Positions 8,526 to 21,399 of a stretch of 64,000 bases of DNA are shown piece by piece. The position numbers and the translations under genes are program-made. The stretch's first letter is position 1. Each line of letters opens with the position of its first letter. The notes below the pieces were generated by a model. That model was not told the DNA's origin, did not search any database, and worked only from the letters and a program-made list of their open reading frames with translations. The stretch is from assembly GCF_033042135.1 (NCBI RefSeq), contig NZ_WBXM01000005.1:1-64000 (forward strand). Reading direction: 5' to 3'. Source of the DNA: Haloechinothrix sp033042135 (lineage in GTDB: Bacteria; Actinomycetota; Actinomycetes; Mycobacteriales; Pseudonocardiaceae).

Positions 8526-10463
8526 GTGACACAAGCGGATGCGACCCTGGTCGGGACGCTGCTCGACGGCCGGTACCGGGTCATGGGGCTGCTGGCCCGC
8601 GGGGGAATGGCGACGGTGTTCCGGGGGGTCGACACCCGGTTGGACCGCCAAGTAGCGATCAAGGTCATGCATCCGCAGTACGCCGCTGACCGTACGTTCG
8701 CCGAGCGGTTCGAGCGGGAGGCGCGGGCCGCCGCGCAGCTCCATCACCCCCATGTCGTCGCGGTCTACGACCAGGGCGTCGATCAGCACGGCGACCAGGC
8801 GTATCCGTTCCTCGTCATGGAACTGGTCGACGGGGGGACACTGCGGGACCTGCTCACCGAGCGCGGCGCCATCGACGTCCCACTGGCGGTGGCTATCGCG
8901 CTGCCCGCCCTGCGGGCGCTGTCTGCGGCGCACGACGCGGGCCTCGTGCACCGCGACGTCAAGCCCGAGAACGTGCTGCTCGGCCGTGACCGCCAGGCAT
9001 CAGCCACCGGCGGCGGGATCGCCAAGGTAGCCGACTTCGGGTTGGTGCGCGCGATGGCGACCGCCAGCACCACCAGTTCGAGCGTCATCCTCGGTACCGT
9101 CACCTACCTGGCCCCCGAGCAGGTCACCACCGGTGATGCCACGGCGCGCAGCGACGTCTACTCGTTCGGCGTGCTGCTGTTCGAGATGTTGACCGGGCAG
9201 GTGCCCTACACCGGGGATACCGCCTTATCGGTCGCCTACCGGCACGTCAACGAGGACGTTCCCGCGCCGAGCTCGCTGAACCCGAACGTCCCGCCCGCGC
9301 TGGACGAGCTGGTGCTGCGTGCCACCCGACGCGCCCCAGAGGCCAGGTTCGACGACGCCAGGGCGCTGCTGACCGAGCTGGACCGCGTCCGGCAGGATCT
9401 CGGCGTGCCCGCCGTCGCCGTTCCCGCCCTGCCCCCTCCCGACCGCGATCAGGACACCACGACCGGCGACACCGTGCCGGTCTCCGCCCGTAACCACGCC
9501 GGGCGCACCACCCGTGCGCTGTCACGCGCGGTCCCGCTGGCCGCAGACGAGGACGCAGGTGCGGGAGTCGCAGGGCGCTCGTGGCGGCGCCGCGCCGTCC
9601 TGCTGGCGCTGCTGGGACTGCTCGCGCTGGCCTTTGTCGGCGCCGGTGTCTGGTGGTTCGGCGCGGCGCAGTCGACCACCGTTCCGGACGTCGAAGGCAT
9701 GGCCGTCGACGAGGCCGAAGCCGAGCTGCGCCAGGCCGAACTCACCGCGGAGGTATCCCACCGAAGGCACAACACCGTCGAAGCGGGGCTGGCCATCGGC
9801 ACCGAACCCCCTGCAGGGAGCCAGCTGGACACGGGGGACTCCGTGGAGCTGCTGATCTCGGCGGGCAGACCGGTCGTGCCCCACATCACCGAGGGAACCG
9901 ATCGCGCCGACGCGGAGGCGGCCATCACCGAGGTGGAGCTGGTTCCGAACCATGATCCCGGCGCCGACGAGTACCACCGTTCGGTCGCCGAGGGTGATGT
10001 CATCCGTGTCCAGCCGGAGCCGGGATCCGAGCTGGACATCGGCTCCGAGGTCACCATGGTGCTGTCGTTGGGGCCGCCGCCCGACCCCGTCCCCGATGTG
10101 ACGGGTATGTCGCGGGACAACGCGTTCGACCGGCTCCGCGAGGAGGGTTTCGACCCGTACGAGGCCGGTGAGGAGTTCGCCGAGGGGGTCGAACCCGGGC
10201 ACGTCGTCCGGACCGACCCGGAGGCCGGGGCCACTCCCGAAGGCGATACGCCACGGGTGGGCGTGGTGGTGTCCAATGCCGTCGAGGTGCCCGGCGTGAC
10301 CGGCCGCACCATCAGCCAGGCCGAGAGCATCCTCGCCGAGCACGGCCTCACCGCCGAGGTCGACGGTGGCGCGGGCCGGTTCTCTATCGTGGTGAGCCAG
10401 AGCCCGTCCTCAGGGGAGCTCATCGAGCCGGGCGGCACGGTCACCATCGACGCCTTCCCGTGA
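8526..10463 (+). CDS. pknL: Membrane Ser/Thr protein kinase with four PASTA repeats, PknL type
   Basis: 645 aa. Hanks-type kinase domain about 15-275 with the P-loop ARGGMATVF, lysine 46 (AIKV), HRDVKPEN at 142-149 and DFG at 170-172. A linker of about 100 residues leads to one membrane helix near 360-380, then four PASTA repeats (beginnings: VPDVEGM, VPHITEG, VPDVTGM, VPGVTGR) fill the extracellular end. PASTA repeats bind peptidoglycan fragments or lipid II. Mtb PknL lacks them, while corynebacterial and other relatives carry them. The gene is divergent from the Rv2175c-like gene, its likely substrate. GTG 8526 lies 8 nt after TACCAT (8512-8517), so the mRNA is probably leaderless. Confidence 0.92.
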   Translation: MTQADATLVGTLLDGRYRVMGLLARGGMATVFRGVDTRLDRQVAIKVMHPQYAADRTFAERFEREARAAAQLHHPHVVAVYDQGVDQHGDQAYPFLVMELVDGGTLRDLLTERGAIDVPLAVAIALPALRALSAAHDAGLVHRDVKPENVLLGRDRQASATGGGIAKVADFGLVRAMATASTTSSSVILGTVTYLAPEQVTTGDATARSDVYSFGVLLFEMLTGQVPYTGDTALSVAYRHVNEDVPAPSSLNPNVPPALDELVLRATRRAPEARFDDARALLTELDRVRQDLGVPAVAVPALPPPDRDQDTTTGDTVPVSARNHAGRTTRALSRAVPLAADEDAGAGVAGRSWRRRAVLLALLGLLALAFVGAGVWWFGAAQSTTVPDVEGMAVDEAEAELRQAELTAEVSHRRHNTVEAGLAIGTEPPAGSQLDTGDSVELLISAGRPVVPHITEGTDRADAEAAITEVELVPNHDPGADEYHRSVAEGDVIRVQPEPGSELDIGSEVTMVLSLGPPPDPVPDVTGMSRDNAFDRLREEGFDPYEAGEEFAEGVEPGHVVRTDPEAGATPEGDTPRVGVVVSNAVEVPGVTGRTISQAESILAEHGLTAEVDGGAGRFSIVVSQSPSSGELIEPGGTVTIDAFP

Positions 10464-10467
10464 CGTC

Positions 10468-10493
10468 CTGCCAACGACCGCGGTCGTTGGCAG
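10468..10493. terminator. Perfect 26-bp palindrome, bidirectional terminator
   Basis: Arms CTGCCAACGACCG and CGGTCGTTGGCAG meet without a spacer, so 13 bp pair perfectly (about 11 with a tight loop in RNA). It begins 5 nt after the pknL stop and ends 8 nt before the aroG stop, filling the 38-bp gap between convergent genes. There is no T-tract, as is common in high-GC actinobacteria. Confidence 0.8.
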
Positions 10494-10501
10494 ACGAGGC
10501 G

Positions 10502-11893
10502 CTAGTTGCGCAGCATCTCGGCGACCAAGAAGGCCAACTCGAGCGACTGTTGCGTGTTCAGCCGGGGGTCGCAGGCGGTCTCGTAGCGGCCAGCCAGATC
10601 GGTGTCGGTGATGTCCTGCGCCCCTCCGAGACACTCGGTGACGTTCTCGCCGGTGAGTTCGATGTGGATACCGCCGGGGTAGGTTCCCAGCGAACGGTGC
10701 ACCTCGAAGAACCCCTGCACCTCGTCGACCACCCGGTCGAAGTGGCGGGTCTTATAGCCGTTGGAGGACTCGTGGGTGTTGCCGTGCATCGGGTCGCACT
10801 GCCAGATCACCCGGTGACCGGCGGCCTCGACCTTCTCCACGATCGGCGGCAGCACATCCCGCACCTTGCCGTTGCCCATGCGGGCGATGAGCGTCAGCCG
10901 ACCCGGCTGGTTGTGCGGGTCCAGCCGCTCGACGTACTCCACCGCCTGTTCTGGGGTCGTGGTCGGGCCGATCTTCAAACCGATGGGGTTCGCCATCAGC
11001 TCAGCGAAGGCGATGTGCGCGCCGTCCAGCTGCCGGGTGCGTTCGCCGATCCACAGGAAGTGCGAGGACAGGTTGTACAGCTTCGCGTCGGATGACTCGG
11101 GGTGGTCCAGCCGCAGCATGGCCCGCTCGTAGTCGAGCAGCAGCGCCTCGTGGCTGGCGAAGATCTCGGTGGTGTGCAGGGACCGGTCGTCCACCCCGCA
11201 CGCCGACATGAACCGCAGCCCCCTGTCGATCTCGCTTGCCAGGGCTTCGTACCGCTCACCTGCGGGAGAGGTGCGTACGAAGTCCTTGTTCCAGTCGTGC
11301 ACCTTGCCGAGGTCGGCCATCCCGGCCGCCGTCAGCGCGCGCACGAGGTTCATCGCCGCCCCCGAGTTGGCATACGCCCGGATCATCCGCCCGGGGTCGG
11401 GCACCCGCAGCTCTTCGGTGGCCGCCAACGAGTTCACGATGTCGCCGCGGTAGACGGGCAGACCGAGGGCGTCGGTGCTCTTCGAGCGAGGCTTGGCGTA
11501 CTGCCCGGCGATCCGGCCGACCTTGACCACCGGGAGGCTGGCGCCGTAGGTAAGCACCACGGCCATCTGTAGCAGCGTGCGCAGGTTCGCGCGGATGTGT
11601 TGCTCGGTGTTGGACTCGAACGTCTCCGCGCAGTCCCCACCCTGCAACAGGAACGCCTCGCCGCGGGCCACCATCGCCAGGCGCTCCCGTAACCGGTCGA
11701 CCTCGGCGGGAACCGTGATCGGCGGCACCGATTCCAGCACCCCGCGCGCGTGGCGCATGAGCTGCTCGTCCGGCCACTCCGGCTGCTGTGCCGCCGGCTT
11801 GGCCAGCGCTTCGTCCAGCCGCTGTCGCAGCTCGGGCGACAGCGGCGGCAGCGCGGGCAGCGTCTCCATCGGCACGTCAACTGTCCAGTTCAC
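10502..11893 (-). CDS. aroG: Class II DAHP synthase
   Basis: 463 aa plant-type (class II) 3-deoxy-D-arabino-heptulosonate 7-phosphate synthase, first step of the shikimate pathway, from PEP and erythrose 4-phosphate. The N-terminus MNWTVDVP and the blocks FLLQGGDCAETF, WIGERTRQLDGAHIAF, QCDPMHGNTHES and ENVTECLGGAQDI are nearly those of the Mtb enzyme (known from structures to be metal dependent and Trp/Phe/Tyr inhibited). GTG 11893 is 7 nt after TATTCT (11906-11901), again a leaderless arrangement. Placed beside pknL as in Mtb (Rv2176/Rv2178c). Feeds the trp genes further right. Confidence 0.95.
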   Translation of the reverse strand: MNWTVDVPMETLPALPPLSPELRQRLDEALAKPAAQQPEWPDEQLMRHARGVLESVPPITVPAEVDRLRERLAMVARGEAFLLQGGDCAETFESNTEQHIRANLRTLLQMAVVLTYGASLPVVKVGRIAGQYAKPRSKSTDALGLPVYRGDIVNSLAATEELRVPDPGRMIRAYANSGAAMNLVRALTAAGMADLGKVHDWNKDFVRTSPAGERYEALASEIDRGLRFMSACGVDDRSLHTTEIFASHEALLLDYERAMLRLDHPESSDAKLYNLSSHFLWIGERTRQLDGAHIAFAELMANPIGLKIGPTTTPEQAVEYVERLDPHNQPGRLTLIARMGNGKVRDVLPPIVEKVEAAGHRVIWQCDPMHGNTHESSNGYKTRHFDRVVDEVQGFFEVHRSLGTYPGGIHIELTGENVTECLGGAQDITDTDLAGRYETACDPRLNTQQSLELAFLVAEMLRN

Positions 11894-11964
11894 GCACCCA
11901 AGAATACGGGTCCGCCGATCCCGTCCGGCGTGTGCCCGCGCCCCGGACGGCCGTACCGCCGTCG

Positions 11965-13026
11965 CTAGCTCACCGAAGCGCGCTCGTAGACCTCCTGTGC
12001 CGCGTCACCGAAGTACGGCCCGAACATCACACCGGGCAGGAAGATGTAGCCGAAGCTGTTCACCGAGTTCTGCACCCCGGTGCCCGCCTGCTCGTCGAAG
12101 CCGAGGAACCAGGGACCGCCGCTGGAGCCGCCGGTCATGTCGCAGCGCATGCCGATCGCGGTGCTGAACAGCGGGTCGTTGAACGTATCGCCGCTGCAGC
12201 GGATCAGCTCACTGCCGTCGTAAGGCGGGGCAGCGGGGTAACCGAACGCGTCCATGTGCTGGCCACGCTCCTGGTTGAACGCGATGCCCTGCCCACCGAC
12301 CACGTCGGTGAGCCGCTGGCCGTCCTGCTCGTGCACCACGGCGGCCCCGACATCGTAATTGATGTCCTCGTTGTCCACCCACTGCTGCGTGGCCATCGTG
12401 ACCTCCGCGGGCCACTCGCCGTGCGGGGCCTGGCCATCGTGGTATCCCGGCACGAAGACCCAGTCCTCGTGCCAGGAGCCGTCCATCTTCACGCAATGCC
12501 CGGCTGTCATCACGGTGCTGCCGTTCTCGCTGGTCACCGCGTTACCACTACAGGAGGCGTCCTGGCCGTCGAAGGTGAAGAACACCCGGCCCGCGGTATC
12601 GGCGACCTCACCACCACCGGGCCAGGGCTCACCGGAGGCCGTGCGGAACAAGCCGAGCAGGCCGTCGAGACCGGGCAGCAGGTCATCCAGCTTCAACCGC
12701 GGTGTCGACGGGATCGACACCGGCTCGCCGCCGGTGACGGTGTCGACGACCTCGCCGAGGCTGACACGTTTGCGGTCCTCGGTGATGAGCTGGTCCATCG
12801 GCACGGCCTCGCGCATCCGCTCCGCCGTCCACGAGCCGACGACTTCCTCGGCGGTATCGCTGAGCACGGTGCCGGACACGGTGCCGGCCACCGCAGAGTC
12901 GATGGTCCCGCTGAGCCCGCTCGCTGCAGGCTCACTCGCCGAGGCGGCTGCCGGTGCGGCGAAAGCCGTGGCCGTCAACGCGCCGGTGCACAGCAGGGCG
13001 GCAGTCCGGCGGTAGACTCGATTCAT
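11965..13026 (-). CDS. Secreted trypsin-like serine protease
   Basis: 353 aa. A Sec signal peptide (RRTAALLCTGALTATAFAAP, cleavage after about residue 30) precedes a roughly 110-residue pro-region. The S1 catalytic triad is visible: H177 in TAGHC, D225 in NYDVGAAVV and a serine near 302 in GGSSGGPW. Four cysteines near the active site can form two disulfides. The family is the secreted V8/trypsin-like peptidases of actinomycetes; natural substrate unknown. Single gene, with its promoter in the 170-bp gap before gltD's 3' end. Confidence 0.85.
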   Translation of the reverse strand: MNRVYRRTAALLCTGALTATAFAAPAAASASEPAASGLSGTIDSAVAGTVSGTVLSDTAEEVVGSWTAERMREAVPMDQLITEDRKRVSLGEVVDTVTGGEPVSIPSTPRLKLDDLLPGLDGLLGLFRTASGEPWPGGGEVADTAGRVFFTFDGQDASCSGNAVTSENGSTVMTAGHCVKMDGSWHEDWVFVPGYHDGQAPHGEWPAEVTMATQQWVDNEDINYDVGAAVVHEQDGQRLTDVVGGQGIAFNQERGQHMDAFGYPAAPPYDGSELIRCSGDTFNDPLFSTAIGMRCDMTGGSSGGPWFLGFDEQAGTGVQNSVNSFGYIFLPGVMFGPYFGDAAQEVYERASVS

Positions 13027-13196
13027 CGCTCACCTCGTCCCTGGCCAGGGGTGCTGGCCGCATCGCGGGGGCAGGTCCGGTCCATTGACCTACTGTAGAA
13101 AGCGTTACCGGTATCACAGTGATCTCATGACGCAAATCACTCCGAACGGCCCAGCACCTTGCTCCGTTCCGCCCAGTACCGACGGCTCCCGGTCAC

Positions 13197-14694
13197 TCAC
13201 ACCACCGACAGCGGCATTGCCGCGGGATGCACCGGATCGGGTAGCCGCGACTCCCCCGTCAAGTAGGCGTCGACGGCGTGCGCCGCCGCACGGCCCTCCG
13301 CGATCGCCCAGACGATCAGTGACGCCCCCCGATGGGCGTCGCCACAAGTGAAAACCCCGTCGGCCGCGGTCTGCCAGTCGCTGCTGCAACCCAACGTGCC
13401 TCGCGCGGTCGGCCTCAGCCCCAGATCGTCGAGCAGCCGCATCGGTTCTACCCCGGTGAAGCCGATCGCCAGCAGCACCAGGTCGGCAGGCAGTCGCGCG
13501 GGCTCACCGACCGGGGTCACTTCGCGGCGTCCGCTTTCCGGATCGCGCCGCACGGCCACCTCGCTCAACTCGATCTCGCGTACGTGACCGGCATCGTCCC
13601 CGAGGAAGCGGGTGATCCCGACGCCGAAGACCCTGCTGCCCCCTTCCTCGTACGCCGGGTAGGTGCGCAGGATATGCGGCCACGTCGGCCACGGCGAGTG
13701 GGTGTCGTCGCGTTCCTCGGGCGGTCGCGGGTACTGGTCGAGCTGGGTGACCGACAACGCCCCCTGCCGGGTGGCCGTCCCGTAACAGTCCGCGCCGGTG
13801 TCGCCGCCGCCCACGATCACGACGTGCTTGCCACGCGCGGTGATCGGGCTCGGACCGTCGCCTGCGCATTCCCGGTTGGCCGGAACGAGATGCTCCATCG
13901 CCAGGTGGATGCCATCGAGCTCCCTGCCAGGGATGCCGCGATCGTCCCTGCCCCGCAGCGCACCAACCGCGAGCACCGTGGCGCCGAACCGCGACCGCAG
14001 GTCGGGCACGTGCAGATCGACACCCACCTCGCAGCCGGTGACGAACTCGACGCCTTCGGATTCGAGCTGCCACAACCGGCGGTCGATGCGCTGCTTTTCC
14101 ATCTTGAACTCGGGGATGCCGTACCGGAGGAGCCCGCCCGACCGGTCGTCGCGCTCGAACACCGTCACCGCATGACCCGCACGCCGCAGCTGCTGCGCGG
14201 CGGCCAACCCGGCAGGCCCGGAACCCACCACCGCGACCCGCCTGCCGGTGTGCGCCTCCGGCGGCAGCGGCCGGATGTAGCCCCGCTCCCACGCGGTGTC
14301 CACGATGGCCTGTTCGATCCGTTTGATGGTCACGGGCCCGCCGAGTGCGGGCGTGATAGCCAGCACGCACCCGGCCTCGCACGGTGCGGGGCACAGCATG
14401 CCGGTGAACTCGGGGAAGTTGTTGGTGGCGTGAAGCCGCTCGCTGGCGCGTTCCCACTCGCCGCGCCGCACCAGCTCGTTCCACTCGGGGATCAGGTTGC
14501 CAAGCGGGCACCCGGCTCCCGCAGAGTGGCAGAACGGGATCCCGCAGTCCATGCACCGGCTGGCCTGGGTGCGGACCGCCTCGTTGCGTTCGTGTGGGTC
14601 GAGCTCGGCGTAGACCTCGCGCCAGTCGGCGACCCGCTTGCGCACGTCCCGCTTGGGGGCCTCGGCGCGGGCGTGGGTGAGAAAACCGGTCGGG

Positions 14695-14702
<8 letters not shown>
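13197..14702 (-). CDS. gltD: Glutamate synthase (NADPH) small subunit
   Basis: 501 aa FAD/NADPH subunit passing electrons to GltB. The N-terminal domain has the cysteine clusters for two 4Fe-4S centres (CMDCGIPFCH and GCPLGN, then CPAPCEAGC). An FAD-binding VAVVGSGPAGLAAAQQL follows near residue 145 and a NADPH-binding VVIVGGGDTGADC near 285. The GTG start overlaps the gltB stop by 8 nt (GTGGCTGA), a sign of translational coupling. A GTG at 14732 would lie inside gltB without extra similarity. Confidence 0.93.
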
Positions 14703-19281
<4,579 letters not shown>

Positions 19282-19670
19282 CTGGTCAACTCCCTGACCT
19301 GCTCAAGCGATGGGGCCGCGCCCCGAACGAGGTGACTCCGGTCGGCGCGTCACAGGCGCTGGACGGCGGTGATCGGTACTGCCGAGCAGCTCACCTGTCC
19401 CTCTCAGTGTGCGCGTCCAGCAGGAGAAGTCAACATGCGGCCAGGGATCCAGCTCACGCCAGCGCCCCTGGGGACGTGCTGTGACGCGTGGCGTACGTCG
19501 TCGGGATCCGGTGCGCTGCTCGATGGCTCGCTTCACAGCGGAGCCGTACGCCGCCTTTCTCCCGGCGCGCCCGAGAAGGGATTACGCGGTCGTGTCGTGT
19601 CCACTGTGGTCCCATGGCCCGGCCCGCGCGACACCCGACTCGTGCCGGGTTCTCCCGTTCCCGCCTACCG
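19282..19670. other. 389-bp gltB upstream region, no gene recognised
   Basis: This gap separates the gltB start from the 3' end of the first CBS-BON gene, both leftward. It must hold the gltB promoter. TTGACT (minus strand, 19433-19428) could be a -35, but no convincing -10 sits at the right distance. A small GGGGC-CGC-GCCCC hairpin (19312-19324) lies in the would-be leader. Short open frames here have no family features. Confidence 0.5.
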
Positions 19671-20342
19671 TCAGGCCCGCGCGGCCTCGATGTCGTCGAC
19701 GGCGAAGGCGAGCTTGCTGTGCACCGCAACGACGCCGGAAATCTGCCCGGTCAGCTGGACCGCTCGCTCCGCCTCGCTCCTGGTGTCCACGACGCCGTCC
19801 AGGGTGACCTCACCCTCGACCACCCGGACCGCGATCTCCTCGGGTGGTGCCCACAACGCGAACCGCAGCACCTGACGCCGGACCGTCTCGGCGAGCTCGC
19901 GGTCGCTGCGGGTGAAAACGCGCAGCACGTCCCGTCTGGAGACGACACCGACGAGAGCGTCGCTGCCATCGACCACGAACAGCCTGCGCAGCCGCCCTGC
20001 CTGCAGCTCCCGAGCGGCTCGTGCCAGCGGCTCTTCTGGGCCGATCGTCCGTACCTTCGGCGTCATCACATCGCCGACCGTGGTCGCTCGCGCCTGTCGA
20101 TACCGGCGCTTGCTGCCCCGGCTCGCCAACAGTCCCGGGCTCCGCAACCGCCCCCGCGTGCGCTCCTTGACCAGCAAGTCCGCTTCCGATACCACGCCAA
20201 CGGGCTGCGCTCCCGGACCGACCACAGGCAGCGCGCTGATCTCGTGCTCGGCGAGCAGCTGGGCAGCCTCCTTGAACGGGGTCGTCGGCGAGACACTGAT
20301 GACGTCCCTGGTCATCACGTCCGCGACTGTCGACGTCAGCAT
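19671..20342 (-). CDS. CBS-CBS-BON domain protein
   Basis: 223 aa. The first CBS motif starts at VADVMTRDVISV with its partner ALPVVGPGAQPVGVVSEADLL; the second starts at VGDVMTPKVRTI and ends LFVVDGSDALVGVVSRRDVL. The last 60 residues form a BON domain (VVEGEVTLDGVVDTRSEAE). CBS pairs sense adenine nucleotides or other ligands, and BON domains bind membranes or lipids. Hrp1 (Rv2626c) of Mtb is a related CBS protein of the hypoxia response but lacks BON. Start ATG 20342 has GGGAGG 5 nt upstream. Paralogue of the next gene (same order of domains), and a DosR-like box lies 89 nt upstream. Confidence 0.85.
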   Translation of the reverse strand: MLTSTVADVMTRDVISVSPTTPFKEAAQLLAEHEISALPVVGPGAQPVGVVSEADLLVKERTRGRLRSPGLLASRGSKRRYRQARATTVGDVMTPKVRTIGPEEPLARAARELQAGRLRRLFVVDGSDALVGVVSRRDVLRVFTRSDRELAETVRRQVLRFALWAPPEEIAVRVVEGEVTLDGVVDTRSEAERAVQLTGQISGVVAVHSKLAFAVDDIEAARA

Positions 20343-20428
20343 GGTGACCTCCCTGCGGTGAGGTGTCGTGGATACCGGAATCGTCGCCCGACCCGCACGG
20401 CGTGCGGCAGTGCCGAGAGTCGCCGCTT

Positions 20429-20448
20429 GAGGGGACCAATGTCCTCGC
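20429..20448 (-). promoter_or_regulatory. Possible DosR/DevR-type box upstream of the first CBS-BON gene
   Basis: GGGGACCAATGTCCTC (20431-20446) is close to the mycobacterial DosR consensus GGGACTWWAGTCCC: GGGAC, both W positions and GTCC match. It lies 89 nt upstream of the CBS-BON start, a reasonable activator distance. Function inferred from similarity and from the type of gene downstream; no dosR gene is in the window. Confidence 0.4.
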
Positions 20449-20499
20449 ACGCTGGGGCGGTTCCGTCAACCCGGCACCATGGGCTCACCGGCTCGCGTC

Positions 20500-21168
20500 C
20501 TAGGCGAGCTGACCGCGATCGATGGCGTCTACAGTGGGCACCAAGCGATTGCGAATCCCGACGACACCAGGAACCTGGCTGGCGAGCTCGGCGGCGCGTG
20601 AGGCGTCGCCACGACGCGGGACGGTGCCGAGCAAGGTGACCACACCGTCCTCGACATCAACCTGCACCTCGTGGGGATCCGACCGGTGCGCGTCCCGGAC
20701 GAGGCCGCTTTCGACGTCACGTGCGATATCGCGATCGGGTCGCCGGAAGATCCGGAGCAGATCGCGGCGGCTCAGTACCCCGACTACCTTGCCGCCGTCG
20801 ACGACGAACAACCTGCGCATCCCCTCGTGCAGCAACGCGTTCACCGCATCCTGGATCGAAGCGCGCGCGTCAACGGTACGCACTGGCGCGGTCATCAGGT
20901 CCCTGGCCACCAGGGCCTCGGCCTTACGCCATCGGCGCCGCAGCAACGGGTTCACCAGGAAGCCGGGACGCTTCTCGCCTGGATGATGCAGATGTTTGAC
21001 TACCAGATCCATCTCCGAGACCACACCGACCGGCTCACCGAACGCGTCGAGTACAGGTACCGCGCTGATCCCGTTGTCCGCGAGGAGTCGGACGATCTCC
21101 TTGAACGGTGTGTGCACCCGAACCGTCCGCGGGTCGGCCGTCATCACCGACGCGACGGTCGCTCTCAT
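20500..21168 (-). CDS. CBS-CBS-BON domain protein, second copy
   Basis: 222 aa and the same architecture as its neighbour: VASVMTADPRTV / AVPVLDAFGEPVGVVSEMDLV, then ARDLMTAPVRTV / LFVVDGGKVVGVLSRRDLL, then a C-terminal BON domain (VDVEDGVVTLLGTVPRRGDA). Two ATG codons in a row are possible; GGAGG is 5 nt from ATG 21168, better than from 21171. It points away from the nitroreductase gene, sharing a 230-bp region full of GGGAC-type repeats. A tandem duplication is likely. Ligand unknown. Confidence 0.85.
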   Translation of the reverse strand: MRATVASVMTADPRTVRVHTPFKEIVRLLADNGISAVPVLDAFGEPVGVVSEMDLVVKHLHHPGEKRPGFLVNPLLRRRWRKAEALVARDLMTAPVRTVDARASIQDAVNALLHEGMRRLFVVDGGKVVGVLSRRDLLRIFRRPDRDIARDVESGLVRDAHRSDPHEVQVDVEDGVVTLLGTVPRRGDASRAAELASQVPGVVGIRNRLVPTVDAIDRGQLA

Positions 21169-21234
21169 CATGCCCTCCGTACGTCGTTGCTGCCGGGTAC
21201 ATTCACCGTAGGAACGCGTGGTGCCGGCCGTGCA

Positions 21235-21272
21235 GGGGCGAAGTCCCCCATGCCACTGGGACTTCCGGCACC
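21235..21272. promoter_or_regulatory. Pair of DosR-like boxes between CBS-BON and nitroreductase
   Basis: Two boxes 9 nt apart. Box A is GGGG-CGAAGT-CCCC (21235-21248) and box B is GGGACTTCCGGCACC (21258-21272), the latter very like DosR sites of Mtb dormancy genes (GGGACTT..GGC.CC). They are 67-104 nt upstream of the CBS-BON start and 128-165 nt upstream of the nitroreductase ATG, so they could serve both directions. Confidence 0.4.
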
Positions 21273-21293
21273 GACCGGGATCCGTAGCGACCC

Positions 21294-21317
21294 TAGGTCC
21301 CCGTACGGAGGGACCTA
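21294..21317. promoter_or_regulatory. Perfect inverted repeat in the divergent dormancy-type promoter
   Basis: TAGGTCCC and GGGACCTA are exact 8-bp arms around an 8-nt spacer, in the middle of the region between the divergent CBS-BON and nitroreductase genes. The right half GGGACCTATGCCC also fits a DosR-like half-site. A -10-like TAGGACT follows at 21352, 34 nt downstream. Likely a regulator-binding site; the regulator is not known. Confidence 0.5.
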
Positions 21318-21399
21318 TGCCCGTGCCGCACCGCGGGACGGCCAGCCAGGCTAGGACTCATCACTCAGAGATCCGATGTTCTCGCGTAGGGGTACAACG

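Noticed and set aside
8300..8530. Long upstream extension of pknL to 8313
   Set aside because: It would overlap the divergent Rv2175c-like gene; kinase similarity starts right after GTG 8526.
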